A stretch of DNA of 5,757 nt. Origin: Muribaculaceae bacterium. Lineage in GTDB: Bacteria > Bacteroidota > Bacteroidia > Bacteroidales > Muribaculaceae. The DNA lies in NCBI GenBank assembly GCA_029057255.1, contig JAICZO010000008.1, forward strand, positions 1-5,757, in the 5' to 3' direction. The position numbers and the translations under genes are program-made. Numbering within the stretch: position 1 is the first letter of the stretch; each line of letters begins with the position of its first letter. The notes under the pieces are model-generated. The model saw nothing but the letters and a program-made list of their open reading frames with translations. It was not told the origin of the DNA and searched no databases. Shown piece by piece: positions 1 to 5,757 of the stretch.

Positions 1-84
1 TTGGCGGTTCTCATATATCAAATATTTTATCGGTAATTTCAGAATGCTTTAAGCCGAGAAAACCAGAGCTTGAGTATTGTCGAT

Positions 85-1464
85 TTACTTCCCTCTGACA
101 GTTTCGAGTATTGCCTTGGGGATGTCGATGTTGTTGTTGAAGCCTTTGAAGCGCTCTGCTCCGACGCCTACTGCGAATACGGGTACGGGATTGCCCGAGT
201 GGCTCGTAGTGGTGAAGGCGAGTCCGGCGGCGTCGTTGAAGAGGCGGAATACTTCGACGGCGAACTCGTTGAACGACGCGTAGAGGGTCTTCTGATCGGC
301 GCTGTTGCGCATCTCGAAGGTCTTGTCGAAGAGAGCCTTGAGCTTCGCTTCCTGCTCGTCGGAGAGCTTGATGTGGGTGAAGAATCCGAGCTTGTCGGCC
401 AGGTAGTCGTGCATGTCGCTCCACTTATATACCATGCGGCTGCGAAGTATGCTCTTGCAGTAGTCGCTGAACTCCTCTTTGGATACTTTCTGATAGTCGA
501 TGTTGGCAAGGCCTCCGCCGGGAGTCTTCTGTTTTACTATCGCCATGCCTCCGGTGTCGTGGTCGGCCGTGACAACGATGAGGGTCTCGTCGGGGTGCTG
601 GCGGTAGAAGTCGAAGGCTACTTCGAGGGCGCTGTTGAAGTTGAGTATCTCTTTGATTGCCGCGCCGCCGTCGTTGGCATGGAGTGCGTGGTCGATGTTG
701 CCGCCCTCTACCATCATGAAGAACTTTTCGGGCGAGTTCTTCTCGAGGTGGCCAAGGCAGGTCGAGGCTATCAGGGGGAGGTTGAGGACGCCGGGAATGG
801 AGTCGATAGTGTATCCGATGTTCCACTCTTTCGAGCCTTTGGGGTTGACCAGGAGCACGCGCTCCGAGTCGATGGTGCCGATACCGTCGGGACCGTATAC
901 AACCTGCATGCCTTCGGAGCGGAAGATTTCGGCCAGGTCGGTGTCCTTGTCGTTTTTGCGGTATCCGCGTATGCCTGCACCGGCGAAGAAGTCATAGCCG
1001 CTGTGCGCCATATGTGTGCCTATCTCGTAGAACATGTTGCGGTCGGGCACATGGGCGTAGAATGCGGCAGGAGTGGCGTCGTCGGGCGCTACCGATGTTG
1101 TCACGCCGATGCCGTATCCCATCTTCTGCAGCTCGCCGGCGATAGAGAACACTTCGGTGGAGTCGGGGAGCATGCCGAGCATGTAGGTGCGGGTCTTGTT
1201 GCCGGTCGAGAGGGCTGTGCCTGCGGCGGCCGAGTCGGTGATAATCGACGATGCCGAGTAGGTCATGCTCCAGCCCACGACAGGCATCTGCATCATCGGC
1301 AGGGGTGTTGCGTTGCCGAGTACGGTGCGGTTGTATGTCTCGGCTGCGGTGACGGGGCCCATGCCCATACCGTCGCCGATGTAGTAGAAGATGTATTTAG
1401 GCGACTGTGCCGATGCCGTTGCGGCGGCAAGCAGCAGAGCGGCTGCGCTTATGAATGTTTTCAT
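85..1464 (-). CDS. Secreted alkaline phosphatase (PhoA family)
   Basis: A 459-residue periplasmic metal-dependent phosphomonoesterase. A signal peptide (MKTFISAAALLLAAATASAQ) ends at a likely ASA-Q cut. The active site is complete by comparison with E. coli PhoA: D31 in IGDGMG (E. coli D51); D77 and nucleophile S78 in TDSAAAGTALSTG (D101/S102); D129 and T131 in DDATPAAFYAH (D153/T155); R142 (R166); E253, D258 and H262 in VEGGNIDHALH (E322, D327, H331); D301 and H302 in TADHDTGG (D369/H370); H422 in TSHSGNP (H412). Spacing within each block equals that of E. coli. K328 is replaced by H259, as in animal enzymes. The ATG at 1464-1462 is chosen because it gives the signal peptide; the open frame upstream to 1533 lies within the GH3 gene. 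It starts 23 bp after the GH3 stop, behind an A-rich leader. It should release phosphate from organic esters; a narrower substrate preference cannot be read from the sequence. Confidence 0.95.
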   Translation of the reverse strand: MKTFISAAALLLAAATASAQSPKYIFYYIGDGMGMGPVTAAETYNRTVLGNATPLPMMQMPVVGWSMTYSASSIITDSAAAGTALSTGNKTRTYMLGMLPDSTEVFSIAGELQKMGYGIGVTTSVAPDDATPAAFYAHVPDRNMFYEIGTHMAHSGYDFFAGAGIRGYRKNDKDTDLAEIFRSEGMQVVYGPDGIGTIDSERVLLVNPKGSKEWNIGYTIDSIPGVLNLPLIASTCLGHLEKNSPEKFFMMVEGGNIDHALHANDGGAAIKEILNFNSALEVAFDFYRQHPDETLIVVTADHDTGGMAIVKQKTPGGGLANIDYQKVSKEEFSDYCKSILRSRMVYKWSDMHDYLADKLGFFTHIKLSDEQEAKLKALFDKTFEMRNSADQKTLYASFNEFAVEVFRLFNDAAGLAFTTTSHSGNPVPVFAVGVGAERFKGFNNNIDIPKAILETVRGK

Positions 1465-1487
1465 GAATGGTTTATTAGTTTTTTCGG
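1465..1487 (-). promoter_or_regulatory. A-rich translation leader before the phosphatase gene
   Basis: The only gap inside the DUF3256-to-phosphatase run apart from the overlaps. On the minus strand it reads as A-rich (CCGAAAAAACTAATAAACC then ATTC before ATG) and lacks a GGAG-type site. A-rich, structure-poor leaders are how many Bacteroidetes genes attract ribosomes, so this probably serves as the initiation region. No TAnnTTTG promoter element and no terminator hairpin are seen in it. Confidence 0.35.
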
Positions 1488-3011
1488 TTATTTCAAGGCG
1501 AGTATTTTTTCGATAATATGCCTGTCGTTGCACAGGCGGGGAATCTTGCGCTGACCGCCGAGCTTACCTGTCGACGCGAGCCATCTGTCGAAGAGTCCCT
1601 GCGGCGCTTCTGTCAGCTCGAGGCGAGCCAGGAATATGTTTCCGGCGCGTTTGGCCTGGTAGTCGGAGTTGACGGCCTGCAGCTCGCTGTCGAGGATGTC
1701 GGCGAAGGCTTCGTTGCCGCATGCGGGCGGAGTCGTCCACTCGATGAGCCACTGGTGGTGCCCCTTGGTGCCGCACGATGCGTAGACCGGGGCTGCGGTG
1801 TAATCGGCTGCTGCCGCGCCGGTCCGGCGGCATGCACGGGCGAGCGCCTCGTCGGCGTTCCATACCATGACTTCCTCGCCGAAAGCGTTGATGAAGCTGT
1901 TGGTGCGCCCTGCGATGCTTATACGCAGCGGCTCGACGCTCTCGATGCGCACGGTGTCGCCGATGATGTAGCGCCACAGGCCGTTGCACGACGATATGAT
2001 CATGGCGTAGGTGCGCCCCGGCTCCACTTCCCATGCGGGGACGGCCCTGGCGTGCGGGTCGCCAATGTCCTCGGGACGCACGAACTCGAAGAAGACTCCT
2101 GCGTCGGTGATAAGCCTCATAGAGCCGCCCTCGCGGGTATCCTGCGCGGCGAAGAAACCCTCCGATGCGTTGTAGTTCTCGCAGTAGCGCATCCTGGCGG
2201 GGTCGGTGATGGCGCGGTACTGGTCGCGGTAGGGGCCGAAGGCGATGCCGCCGTGGAAGAATACTTCGAGATTGGGCCACACGTCGTGTATGGTTGTCGC
2301 CCCTGCCTCCTCGATGACTGTCCGCAGCACGGTCATGAACCACGACGGCACGCCCGATATGTTGGTGATGTCGCAGTGCATCGCGGCCTTTGCGAGGGCG
2401 GGGAGTTTCTTGTTCCAGTCCGGCATGAGCGCTATGTCCTTGCCGGGCACCCTGAAGAAGTTGACCAGAGGGTTGATGCGGTCGATAAGTGTTGCCGAGA
2501 GGTCGCCCACGCAGATGTCGGGAGCAGTGATATTCAGCTCGTTGGCGAAGCTGCCGCCGAGGATGAGAGCTTTCCCGGCGAAGAGTCGGCTGTCGGGGTA
2601 GAGCGACAGGTACTGCGCTACGGATACGGCGGCGCCGTCGTAGTGGTTGTGCCTGAGGCCGTCGTCGGTGACGGGGATGTATTTGCTCTTGCCTCCGGAT
2701 GTGCCCGATGACTGAGCGAAGCGGCGGCAGTGTCCCGGCCACAGTATGTCGGCCTCGCCCGCCACCATACGCATGACGTCGGGGCGGATGTCCTCATACT
2801 CTGACAGCGGCAGTGCCGAGGCGAACTGCCGGTAGCTGCCTATCGCGCCGAAGCCGTATCGCCGGCCCACGAGCGTGTGTCGTGCCCGCCTCAGTAGCTG
2901 TCTGAGGATGCGCATCTGAGCTTTCTCAGTGGCCGCGGGGTCGGCTATGCGCGCTGTCTTTGCGGCGCGCATGGCGAAGAAAGGACGTGCTATCGGAGTG
3001 AAGTTCAACAT
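1488..3011 (-). CDS. GH3-family acyl-adenylating enzyme (GH3 auxin-responsive promoter family)
   Basis: A 507-residue cytosolic member of the ANL adenylate-forming superfamily, GH3 branch. Plant GH3 enzymes activate a carboxylic acid with ATP and join it to an amino acid; the substrate of the Bacteroidetes forms is not known to me. The three nucleotide-binding motifs are present: SSGTSGGKSKYIPVT (101-115), YNASEGFF (280-287) and GLWRYIIGDTVRI (344-356). VPSWF (221-225) and a hinge-like GRT (368-370) lie between or after them. The C-terminal block GGQRKIPRL (485-493) matches the Q-x-K-x-P-R motif near the end of plant GH3 proteins, so the mobile C-domain is complete. There is no signal peptide. 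I chose the ATG at 3011-3009 because it begins MLNFTPIARPFF, usual for this family, and overlaps the xseB stop by 7 bp. The longer frame from 3083 would add 24 Arg/His-rich residues that merely shadow xseB. It may conjugate an acyl acid to an amine or make an acyl-AMP for another enzyme. Confidence 0.92.
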   Translation of the reverse strand: MLNFTPIARPFFAMRAAKTARIADPAATEKAQMRILRQLLRRARHTLVGRRYGFGAIGSYRQFASALPLSEYEDIRPDVMRMVAGEADILWPGHCRRFAQSSGTSGGKSKYIPVTDDGLRHNHYDGAAVSVAQYLSLYPDSRLFAGKALILGGSFANELNITAPDICVGDLSATLIDRINPLVNFFRVPGKDIALMPDWNKKLPALAKAAMHCDITNISGVPSWFMTVLRTVIEEAGATTIHDVWPNLEVFFHGGIAFGPYRDQYRAITDPARMRYCENYNASEGFFAAQDTREGGSMRLITDAGVFFEFVRPEDIGDPHARAVPAWEVEPGRTYAMIISSCNGLWRYIIGDTVRIESVEPLRISIAGRTNSFINAFGEEVMVWNADEALARACRRTGAAAADYTAAPVYASCGTKGHHQWLIEWTTPPACGNEAFADILDSELQAVNSDYQAKRAGNIFLARLELTEAPQGLFDRWLASTGKLGGQRKIPRLCNDRHIIEKILALK

Positions 3012-3223
3012 TCGAGTGTGCTGTCTAAATCGGCGAGAACTTTCGATAGTTCTTCTTCGGTGAGCGTGAGACGGCGTCGGCACTCGGCCAGCAGCGTGGC
3101 TGCACGGCGTGTGCGCTCGGTCAGGGTGTCGATGTCGCAGCTGTCGGAGCGCAGAGACGCAAGTATGCTCTCCAGCTCGGCCAGAGCCTGCGAGTATGTG
3201 AGTTCTGATTCCTTATTTGCCAT
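3005..3223 (-). CDS. xseB: Exodeoxyribonuclease VII small subunit
   Basis: A 72-residue, mostly helical, highly charged protein, the usual size for XseB. It is the non-catalytic subunit that coats the helical arms of XseA and is needed for normal ExoVII behaviour. The sequence shows the family's pattern: LTYSQALAELESILASLRSD (residues 9-28), then a second helix with ERTRRAATLLAECRRRL (36-52) containing the commonly conserved Cys, then TEEELSKVLADLD. The ATG lies inside the last codons of xseA (11-bp overlap), and the last codons overlap the next gene by 7 bp. No Shine-Dalgarno site is visible before the ATG, so expression probably depends on ribosomes finishing xseA. In E. coli the complex holds several XseB per XseA, so XseB must be made in excess. 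The identity rests on sequence pattern plus its place next to xseA. Confidence 0.94.
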   Translation of the reverse strand: MANKESELTYSQALAELESILASLRSDSCDIDTLTERTRRAATLLAECRRRLTLTEEELSKVLADLDSTLEC

Positions 3224-4469
3224 TTCGTACAGTAGATTTTACGTCTTTGCCGTGTGCAAAGATAGTGATTATTTCGGCACCGTCGGGCAGCAGCGCCGGG
3301 TCGGCGACGGCACGGCCTTCGTAACGGGTTATGGTGTAGCCTCTGCGCAGTGTGGCCTCGGGGCTCAGAGTGTCGAGAATCTCGCCGAGGGCGTCGAGGC
3401 GGTCGGCGCGGCGTGTGATGATGGCGTTCACGGCGGCGCGCAGCTGTGCCGGGGTGTCGGCGCCGAGGCGCATGCGGTTGCGCTCGACCACGCTTCGGGC
3501 CAGTGCGGGCAGGTTGCCGCTGTAGTATGCGAGCTGACGGTGCTGCCCGGCCATGATGTCGGACGCGGCGCGGAGTATGTTCCTGCCTGTCGATGTGACG
3601 GCTGCCAGAGCGTCGGCCATGTGTCCGATGAGCGCTTCGGCAGCGGCTGTCGGGGTCTTGACGCGCGTGTTGGCCACGTAGTCGAGGACAGTGACGTCGC
3701 GCTCGTGTCCGATGCCGACGATGACCGGCAGAGGGAACTGCGCCACGTTGTATGCCAGCTCGTAGTCGTCGAAGGAGGCGAGGTCGCTGACGGCGCCGCC
3801 GCCGCGTATTATCACCGCGCAGTCGAAGTCGTCGATGCGCTCCATGATGCGCTCGAGGGCCGAGATGATGCTCTCTGACGTGCGCTCGCCCTGCATGACG
3901 GCCTCGAACAGTTCGGTGCTGAAGCGCAGCCTCAGCGGGTTGAGATAGAGATGCTTGAGGAAGTCGCCGTAGCCTGCCGCGCCTCGGGCCGAGATTACGG
4001 CCACGCGGCATGGCGTCGGCGCCCAGGGCAGCGACGCGTTGAGGTCGTAGACGCCGTCGGCCTGTAGCTGGGCGATAATCTCGTTGCGCCGTCGGATAAG
4101 GTCGCCGACGGTATACTCCGGGTCTATATTGTTGATGACGAGAGTGAAGCCGTAGACGGCGTGGAAGTTGACCGTCACCTGAGCCATAATCTTCATATCG
4201 GAGCGCAGGCGCGAGCCTGTGGCGGCGTAGAAGGCAGCCCCGAGGCGGGCGAAGGCCGACGCCCATATGACGGCACGGCTCTTGGCCAGAGGAGCGCCGC
4301 TGTCGGGGTCCTTCTGTATCAGCTCCATGTAGCAGTGGCCTCCCGAGGTGCGGACGTCGGAGGTCTCGGCCACGACCCATACGTTGCTCAGCCCCGGTGT
4401 CGAGGCGAGCGAGCGGGTTATGCGGCCGTTCAGCTCGGCCAGTGATATGGCATTTCGGCCGTCAGTCAT
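3213..4469 (-). CDS. xseA: Exodeoxyribonuclease VII large subunit
   Basis: The 418-residue catalytic subunit of ExoVII, a metal-independent single-strand-specific DNA exonuclease that degrades ssDNA from both ends and acts in mismatch repair and DNA-damage tolerance in the cytoplasm. The N-terminal OB-fold (about residues 8-115) carries NVWVVAETSDVRTSGGHCYMEL (written here as two parts: NVWVVAETSDVR, then TSGGHCYMEL). The catalytic core has AVISARGAAGYGDF (157-170, with D169 at the position of E. coli D155), IRGGGAVSDLASFDDYEL (221-238) and GIGHERDVTVLDYVANTR (252-269), followed by KTPTAAAE (271-278). The C-terminus keeps the family's SPEATLRRGYTIT block (369-381) after a helical region that binds XseB. 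E. coli XseA is a little longer, near 456 residues; the difference seems to lie in the helical arm. The ATG overlaps the upstream DUF3256 stop by 4 bp, and the 3' end overlaps xseB by 11 bp. All key motifs are intact, so it should be active. Confidence 0.97.
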   Translation of the reverse strand: MTDGRNAISLAELNGRITRSLASTPGLSNVWVVAETSDVRTSGGHCYMELIQKDPDSGAPLAKSRAVIWASAFARLGAAFYAATGSRLRSDMKIMAQVTVNFHAVYGFTLVINNIDPEYTVGDLIRRRNEIIAQLQADGVYDLNASLPWAPTPCRVAVISARGAAGYGDFLKHLYLNPLRLRFSTELFEAVMQGERTSESIISALERIMERIDDFDCAVIIRGGGAVSDLASFDDYELAYNVAQFPLPVIVGIGHERDVTVLDYVANTRVKTPTAAAEALIGHMADALAAVTSTGRNILRAASDIMAGQHRQLAYYSGNLPALARSVVERNRMRLGADTPAQLRAAVNAIITRRADRLDALGEILDTLSPEATLRRGYTITRYEGRAVADPALLPDGAEIITIFAHGKDVKSTVRNGK

Positions 4470-5116
4470 CTCTCGGTGTTAAGGCTTGCTTCGACAAAAC
4501 GTTTGCCGTTGTACCGCATGTCGACAGTGCCGCGCATCAGCTCGAGAATCTCGGGGCGGTCCGACTCGGCATAGTATGCCACGGTGCTGTTCCTGAAGGT
4601 GAAAAGCCCAGTGGCGGGGTTGTAGTCGGCGCGCACGAAGCACATCGGCGGCATCGGCATGGCTGCGGCCTCGGCGCGGCGTGCCGGCTCGATGAAGGCT
4701 TTGGCATCGGGCATGGCGGGCTGGCGGCGCAGCGGTTTCCATGCTGTGTCGTAGAGGGTTATGCGGCTGTCGGGCACGGGAGTGTGCACGGTCTCGATGA
4801 CGGCGATGATGGTGTCGGACTTGGACGGTATGACGGCAATCTGCATGGCGGCGTCGCGCGACAGCTGCACTTCGATGCGGCAGTCGTCGGACGATGTAAT
4901 CCTCGACTGACCGTTGAAGAGATTCTTGGACGGCGTCTGGAACCCGTTGGCATGATAGTCGATCATGTCCAGGCGGGTGTTGCGGTCCAGCAGCGGCAGC
5001 AGTGCCGCCGGGGCGTCGAGGAAGAAGTCGGCGGCCGTCCGCGCTGCTGCCGTCAGGGGCAGTAGCGCGGCGAGTATCGCGATGGCCGCAGCTGTCAGTT
5101 TAAGGTTGAATGTCAT
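4466..5116 (-). CDS. Exported DUF3256 family protein, function unknown
   Basis: A 216-residue protein. The N-terminus (MTFNLKLTAAAIAILAALLP) is a typical signal peptide: a short polar/basic start, a hydrophobic stretch to about residue 22, and a likely cut after Ala-rich residues 23-25. It is therefore probably periplasmic or surface-exposed; no lipobox Cys is seen. The mature part resembles the Bacteroidales family DUF3256: a LLPLLDRNTRLDMIDYHANG block (residues 40-58) close to the new N-terminus, beta-rich repeats of charged and hydrophobic residues (DTIIAVIETV, 101-110), LYDTAWKPLR (121-130), and a C-terminal STVAYYAESDRPEILELM region (177-194). No catalytic motif is recognisable. The ATG follows an AGGAG site and gives a clean signal peptide, which supports this start. 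Its TGA stop overlaps the ATG of xseA (ATGA), so the two are probably translationally coupled. The family call comes from memory of the pattern; the function is unknown. Confidence 0.85.
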   Translation of the reverse strand: MTFNLKLTAAAIAILAALLPLTAAARTAADFFLDAPAALLPLLDRNTRLDMIDYHANGFQTPSKNLFNGQSRITSSDDCRIEVQLSRDAAMQIAVIPSKSDTIIAVIETVHTPVPDSRITLYDTAWKPLRRQPAMPDAKAFIEPARRAEAAAMPMPPMCFVRADYNPATGLFTFRNSTVAYYAESDRPEILELMRGTVDMRYNGKRFVEASLNTER

Positions 5117-5179
5117 ATGACTCCTATATAATAGAGTGATGATGATACTTATGCCTCGTATGGCCGTCGCTGCCGGGTG
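5117..5179 (-). promoter_or_regulatory. Helicase/DUF3256 spacer with possible AGGAG ribosome site
   Basis: This 63-bp spacer separates the helicase stop from the ATG of the DUF3256 gene. On the minus strand AGGAG (5125-5121) sits four bases before the ATG, after an AT-rich run (TCTATTATAT). That is a passable Shine-Dalgarno site, although Bacteroidetes use such sites only weakly. I found no match to the Bacteroidetes promoter element TAnnTTTG here and no stem followed by a T-run, so read-through from the helicase is possible. A non-canonical promoter in the AT-rich run cannot be excluded. Confidence 0.35.
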
Positions 5180-5757
5180 TCAGCGGTTGCCTTTGCCTTT
5201 GGCTTTGTCTTTGGTCTTCTTTGTCTTGCGTCCTGAGGCGGCAGCGTAGTCGCGCTCGGGGTCGGCAATCTCGCTGAAGAGACGCTTGCCGAAGAAGTCG
5301 AGGCCTTTGAGCGCCGACACAACCCTGTGTGCGTCGGCCTTGCGGACATCGAAGAGGGAGTATCCGGGCAGCAGGTCGATGCGTCCGACGTCCACTCTCT
5401 GACCGTGGATGTTCTTGTTGAGAATCTCGATAAGGTTGCCGGCATAGAATCCGTCGGACTTGCCTGCGTTGACGTATATGCGGGCCATGCCGCGGTCGGC
5501 GGTACGGCGGTCTTTCTCCTTGTCGGTGCGGGGTTTGGCGCCTTTCTCGGGGCGCTCTTTCTTGGCGGGCTTCTCGTCGATAAAGTCGATGGCGGGAGCG
5601 TCCTTGTAGTAGTCGAGCAGTCGGTTGAACTCGAGCGACAGCACCCTCTTGAGGAGGTCTTCGGTCGAGAGCCACGACAGTTTCTTGATGACGCCGGGGA
5701 GGTATGTGGCTATTTCTTCCTCGTTTACTTCGACACGCTCGAGCTTGTCGGCGAGGT
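5180..5757 (-). CDS. DEAD/DEAH-box RNA helicase, C-terminal part (cut by right edge)
   Basis: This is the 3' end of an ATP-dependent RNA helicase. The 191 visible residues run open from the edge to a TGA stop at 5182-5180, and the helicase motor domains lie outside the window. A GTG codon at 5644-5642 could look like a start, but the frame upstream continues with a helicase linker (reading LADKLERVEVNEEEIATYLP), so it is internal. Visible parts: an acidic/helical linker; a segment around VLSLEFNRLLDYYKDAP, typical of Bacteroidetes DEAD-box proteins; a charged Lys/Glu/Arg hinge; a DbpA-type RRM-like domain at about 5261-5485, starting MARIYVNAGKSDGFYAGNL and holding LLPGYSLFDV; then a Lys/Arg-rich tail (about 5183-5230) ending KGKGNR. 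The DbpA domain in relatives binds structured RNA such as 23S rRNA, so a role in ribosome assembly or RNA remodelling in the cytoplasm is likely. Without the N-terminal half, the subfamily (DeaD/CsdA-like or DbpA-like) cannot be fixed. Confidence 0.88.
   Translation of the reverse strand, partial: LADKLERVEVNEEEIATYLPGVIKKLSWLSTEDLLKRVLSLEFNRLLDYYKDAPAIDFIDEKPAKKERPEKGAKPRTDKEKDRRTADRGMARIYVNAGKSDGFYAGNLIEILNKNIHGQRVDVGRIDLLPGYSLFDVRKADAHRVVSALKGLDFFGKRLFSEIADPERDYAAASGRKTKKTKDKAKGKGNR

Noticed and set aside
15..40. A Bacteroidetes -7 promoter element near AATATTTG on the minus strand
   Set aside because: It differs from TAnnTTTG at the first base, and I see no TTTG-like -33 element at the right distance.
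28..84. A possible terminator hairpin after the phosphatase (AAGCT...GGCTT and GCTTAAAGC on the minus strand)
   Set aside because: The first stem has only about five pairs including a G-T wobble with an 11-base loop, the second would need a one-base loop, and neither is followed by a T-run.
1465..1533. A 23-residue N-terminal extension of the phosphatase
   Set aside because: It would bury the signal peptide and lies mostly inside the end of the GH3 gene.
70..1554. A 494-codon open frame on the plus strand covering the whole phosphatase gene
   Set aside because: It is antisense to an enzyme with a full catalytic set. Its product is Val/Glu/Gly/Ala-rich with no domain, and it runs into the GH3 gene. 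GC-rich genes using many TCG and GCC codons commonly leave such a frame open.
1518..2711. A 397-codon plus-strand frame opposite the GH3 gene
   Set aside because: Same shadow effect; low-complexity composition, no recognisable motif, and no start region of its own.
85..3011. A pathway link in which the phosphatase processes a product of the GH3 enzyme
   Set aside because: The phosphatase is exported and the GH3 enzyme is cytosolic, and pyrophosphate from adenylation is handled by cytosolic pyrophosphatase; adjacency alone does not support it.
3012..3083. A 24-residue N-terminal extension of the GH3 protein
   Set aside because: The extra residues are Arg/His-rich, overlap xseB fully, and do not resemble GH3 N-termini; the start at 3011 fits the overlap and the family.
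3018..3878. A 286-codon plus-strand frame opposite xseB and xseA
   Set aside because: Antisense to two well-recognised genes. The predicted protein is Ser/Arg-rich and then Gly/Val/Asp-rich with no domain.
3121..4380. A 419-codon minus-strand frame overlapping xseA in another reading frame
   Set aside because: The product is extremely Arg/His-rich, as expected for an out-of-frame reading of GC-rich DNA, while the xseA frame carries all ExoVII motifs.
5183..5230. The TTTG/CTTT-rich stretch near the helicase end as a repeat or regulatory tract
   Set aside because: It is explained by Lys codons of the helicase's basic C-terminal tail on the minus strand.

Overview
The window reads as ordinary chromosomal DNA from a GC-rich member of Bacteroidales, most plausibly a Muribaculaceae- or Prevotellaceae-like gut bacterium. 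This rests on three things: a DUF3256 protein, a family known essentially from Bacteroidales; a bacterial GH3-type adenylating enzyme of the form common in Bacteroidetes; and the Bacteroidetes style of XseA and DEAD-box helicase. Strong Shine-Dalgarno sites are mostly absent, which also fits. The placement comes from remembered protein families, not from a search.

Every convincing gene lies on the minus strand, so the biological order runs from the right edge to the left. (1) The C-terminal 191 residues of a DEAD-box RNA helicase with a DbpA-type RNA-binding domain and a lysine-rich tail, cut by the right edge. (2) A 63-bp spacer with a possible AGGAG ribosome site. (3) A small exported DUF3256 protein. 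(4) xseA and (5) xseB, the two subunits of exodeoxyribonuclease VII. (6) A GH3-family acyl-adenylating enzyme. (7) A secreted alkaline phosphatase with a complete catalytic set. The last 84 bp at the left edge are AT-richer and hold no clear gene.

Genes 3 to 6 form an overlapping chain (4-, 11- and 7-bp overlaps), and the phosphatase follows after 23 bp. No terminator or Bacteroidetes-type promoter is evident between any of the five. They are therefore probably one transcript with translational coupling, possibly entered from the helicase side. Only xseA and xseB have an obvious joint job, as one nuclease complex. The exported DUF3256 protein, the cytosolic GH3 enzyme and the periplasmic phosphatase have no established link to it.

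I see no mobile element, CRISPR array, RNA gene, phage gene or defence system. The most interesting points are the GH3 enzyme of unknown substrate locked to the ExoVII genes, the uncharacterised exported protein coupled to xseA, and a mixed second-shell metal-site pattern in the phosphatase.
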